This document shows positions 63,900 through 64,000 of a DNA stretch of 64,000 bases, in pieces (the stretch's first letter is position 1; each line of letters starts with the position of its first letter). The notes under the pieces were generated by a model. It had not been told where the DNA came from, did no database searches, and worked only from the letters and a program-made list of their open reading frames with translations. Source of the stretch: Penicillus capitatus (lineage: Eukaryota; Chlorophyta); NCBI GenBank assembly GCA_965649825.1, contig OZ287695.1, positions 62,001 through 126,000 of the forward strand. The letters run 5' to 3'. The position numbers and the translations under genes were made by a program.

Positions 63900-64000
63900 T
63901 CACTGGGCTTTGCCCTCTTCTTTCGTCGCCGAGGTCGTTGTTTGCAGACCCTCTGTTTTCAATTCCGAGAAGAACTCGGCGATTTTATCGCGAGCTGTCA
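63900..64000 (-). CDS. conserved membrane protein (copy 2), C-terminal end only
   Basis: The last 33 codons of a second copy of the gene at 6965-7717 are visible before the right edge, ending EEGKAQ. One change, a threonine to lysine in the tail (SELKTEGLQ here, SELTTEGLQ in copy 1), is seen. The rest lies outside, so it is not known whether the copy is complete. Confidence 0.75.
   Translation of the reverse strand, partial: TARDKIAEFFSELKTEGLQTTTSATKEEGKAQ

Larger units (their letters stand above)
60324..64000 (-). repeat. right arm of the long inverted repeat
   Basis: This arm is the reverse complement of 7617-11294 and runs off the right edge. Its left end at 60324 lies inside an exon of the EXO84-like gene, whose frame continues across the breakpoint, so this locus has the undisturbed arrangement. 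Small differences from the other arm include Ala/Thr, Ala/Val and Cys/Arg changes in katanin, a threonine-to-lysine change in the membrane protein tail and a 2-bp indel in an intron. Confidence 0.95.

Noticed and set aside
1-64000. tRNA, rRNA, CRISPR arrays, bacterial operons or defence systems
   Set aside because: No T-loop-like clover leaf, rRNA landmark, regularly spaced repeat array or Shine-Dalgarno-led gene cluster was found on reading both strands.

Overview
The window is nuclear DNA of a photosynthetic eukaryote, most likely a unicellular alga with a compact genome. Three genes are plastid genes: phosphoribulokinase (Calvin cycle), GUN4 (chlorophyll synthesis regulator) and the lumenal D1-processing protease CtpA. 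Several others are best known from plants and algae: a MyTH4-FERM kinesin-14 (KCBP type), a calcium-dependent protein kinase, an EF-hand NADPH oxidase, an EDR2-like PH-START-DUF1336 protein, a PPR-SMR protein and a PurK-PurE fusion. I cannot fix the lineage; the green line is favoured but not proven. Genes are packed on both strands, often 50-300 bp apart, and most are cut by very short introns (about 41-80 nt, GT-AG with occasional GC-AG). I joined exons by reading frame and splice signals, so 5' ends are the least certain part of every multi-exon model.

Layout. 1-2443: intact pol of a Ty3/gypsy-like LTR retrotransposon. 2.4-3.9 kb: non-coding, perhaps its 3' LTR. 3.9-6.3 kb (-): membrane protein with two periplasmic-binding-protein-like domains, cut short beside the retroelement. 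7.0-11.3 kb: conserved membrane protein, an unknown multi-exon gene, katanin p60 and a broken EXO84-like tail. 11.6-14.1 kb: ADE2. 14.6-17.1 kb (-): HARE-HTH plus Tudor nuclear protein. 18.7-21.8 kb (-): PPR-SMR-cyclin fusion. 22.9-24.7 kb: unknown gene and ribosomal protein eL8. 25.3-30.9 kb: CDPK and the kinesin. 30.9-35.3 kb: unknown, PRK, two poorly resolved small genes. 35.5-43.2 kb: cGMP-dependent-type kinase, FtsJ-like methyltransferase, GUN4, NADPH oxidase. 44.9-48.6 kb: THUMP protein TAN1 and cytosolic HSP70. 49.7-56.6 kb: FHA-RING-armadillo protein, EDR2-like, CtpA. 57.1-60.7 kb: ubiquitin-like/RING protein and EXO84-like exocyst subunit. 60.3-64.0 kb: inverted second copy of 7.6-11.3 kb.

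The strongest structural signal is this pair of inverted repeats, at least 3.68 kb each, about 49 kb apart and nearly identical. The left arm holds only the 3' end of the EXO84-like gene whose full version abuts the right arm, so the right side looks like the source and the left the derived copy. The most unusual genes are the tandem periplasmic-binding-protein-like membrane protein, the PPR-SMR-cyclin fusion and the FHA-RING-ARM-transmembrane protein. No rRNA, tRNA, CRISPR array or bacterial operon was seen.
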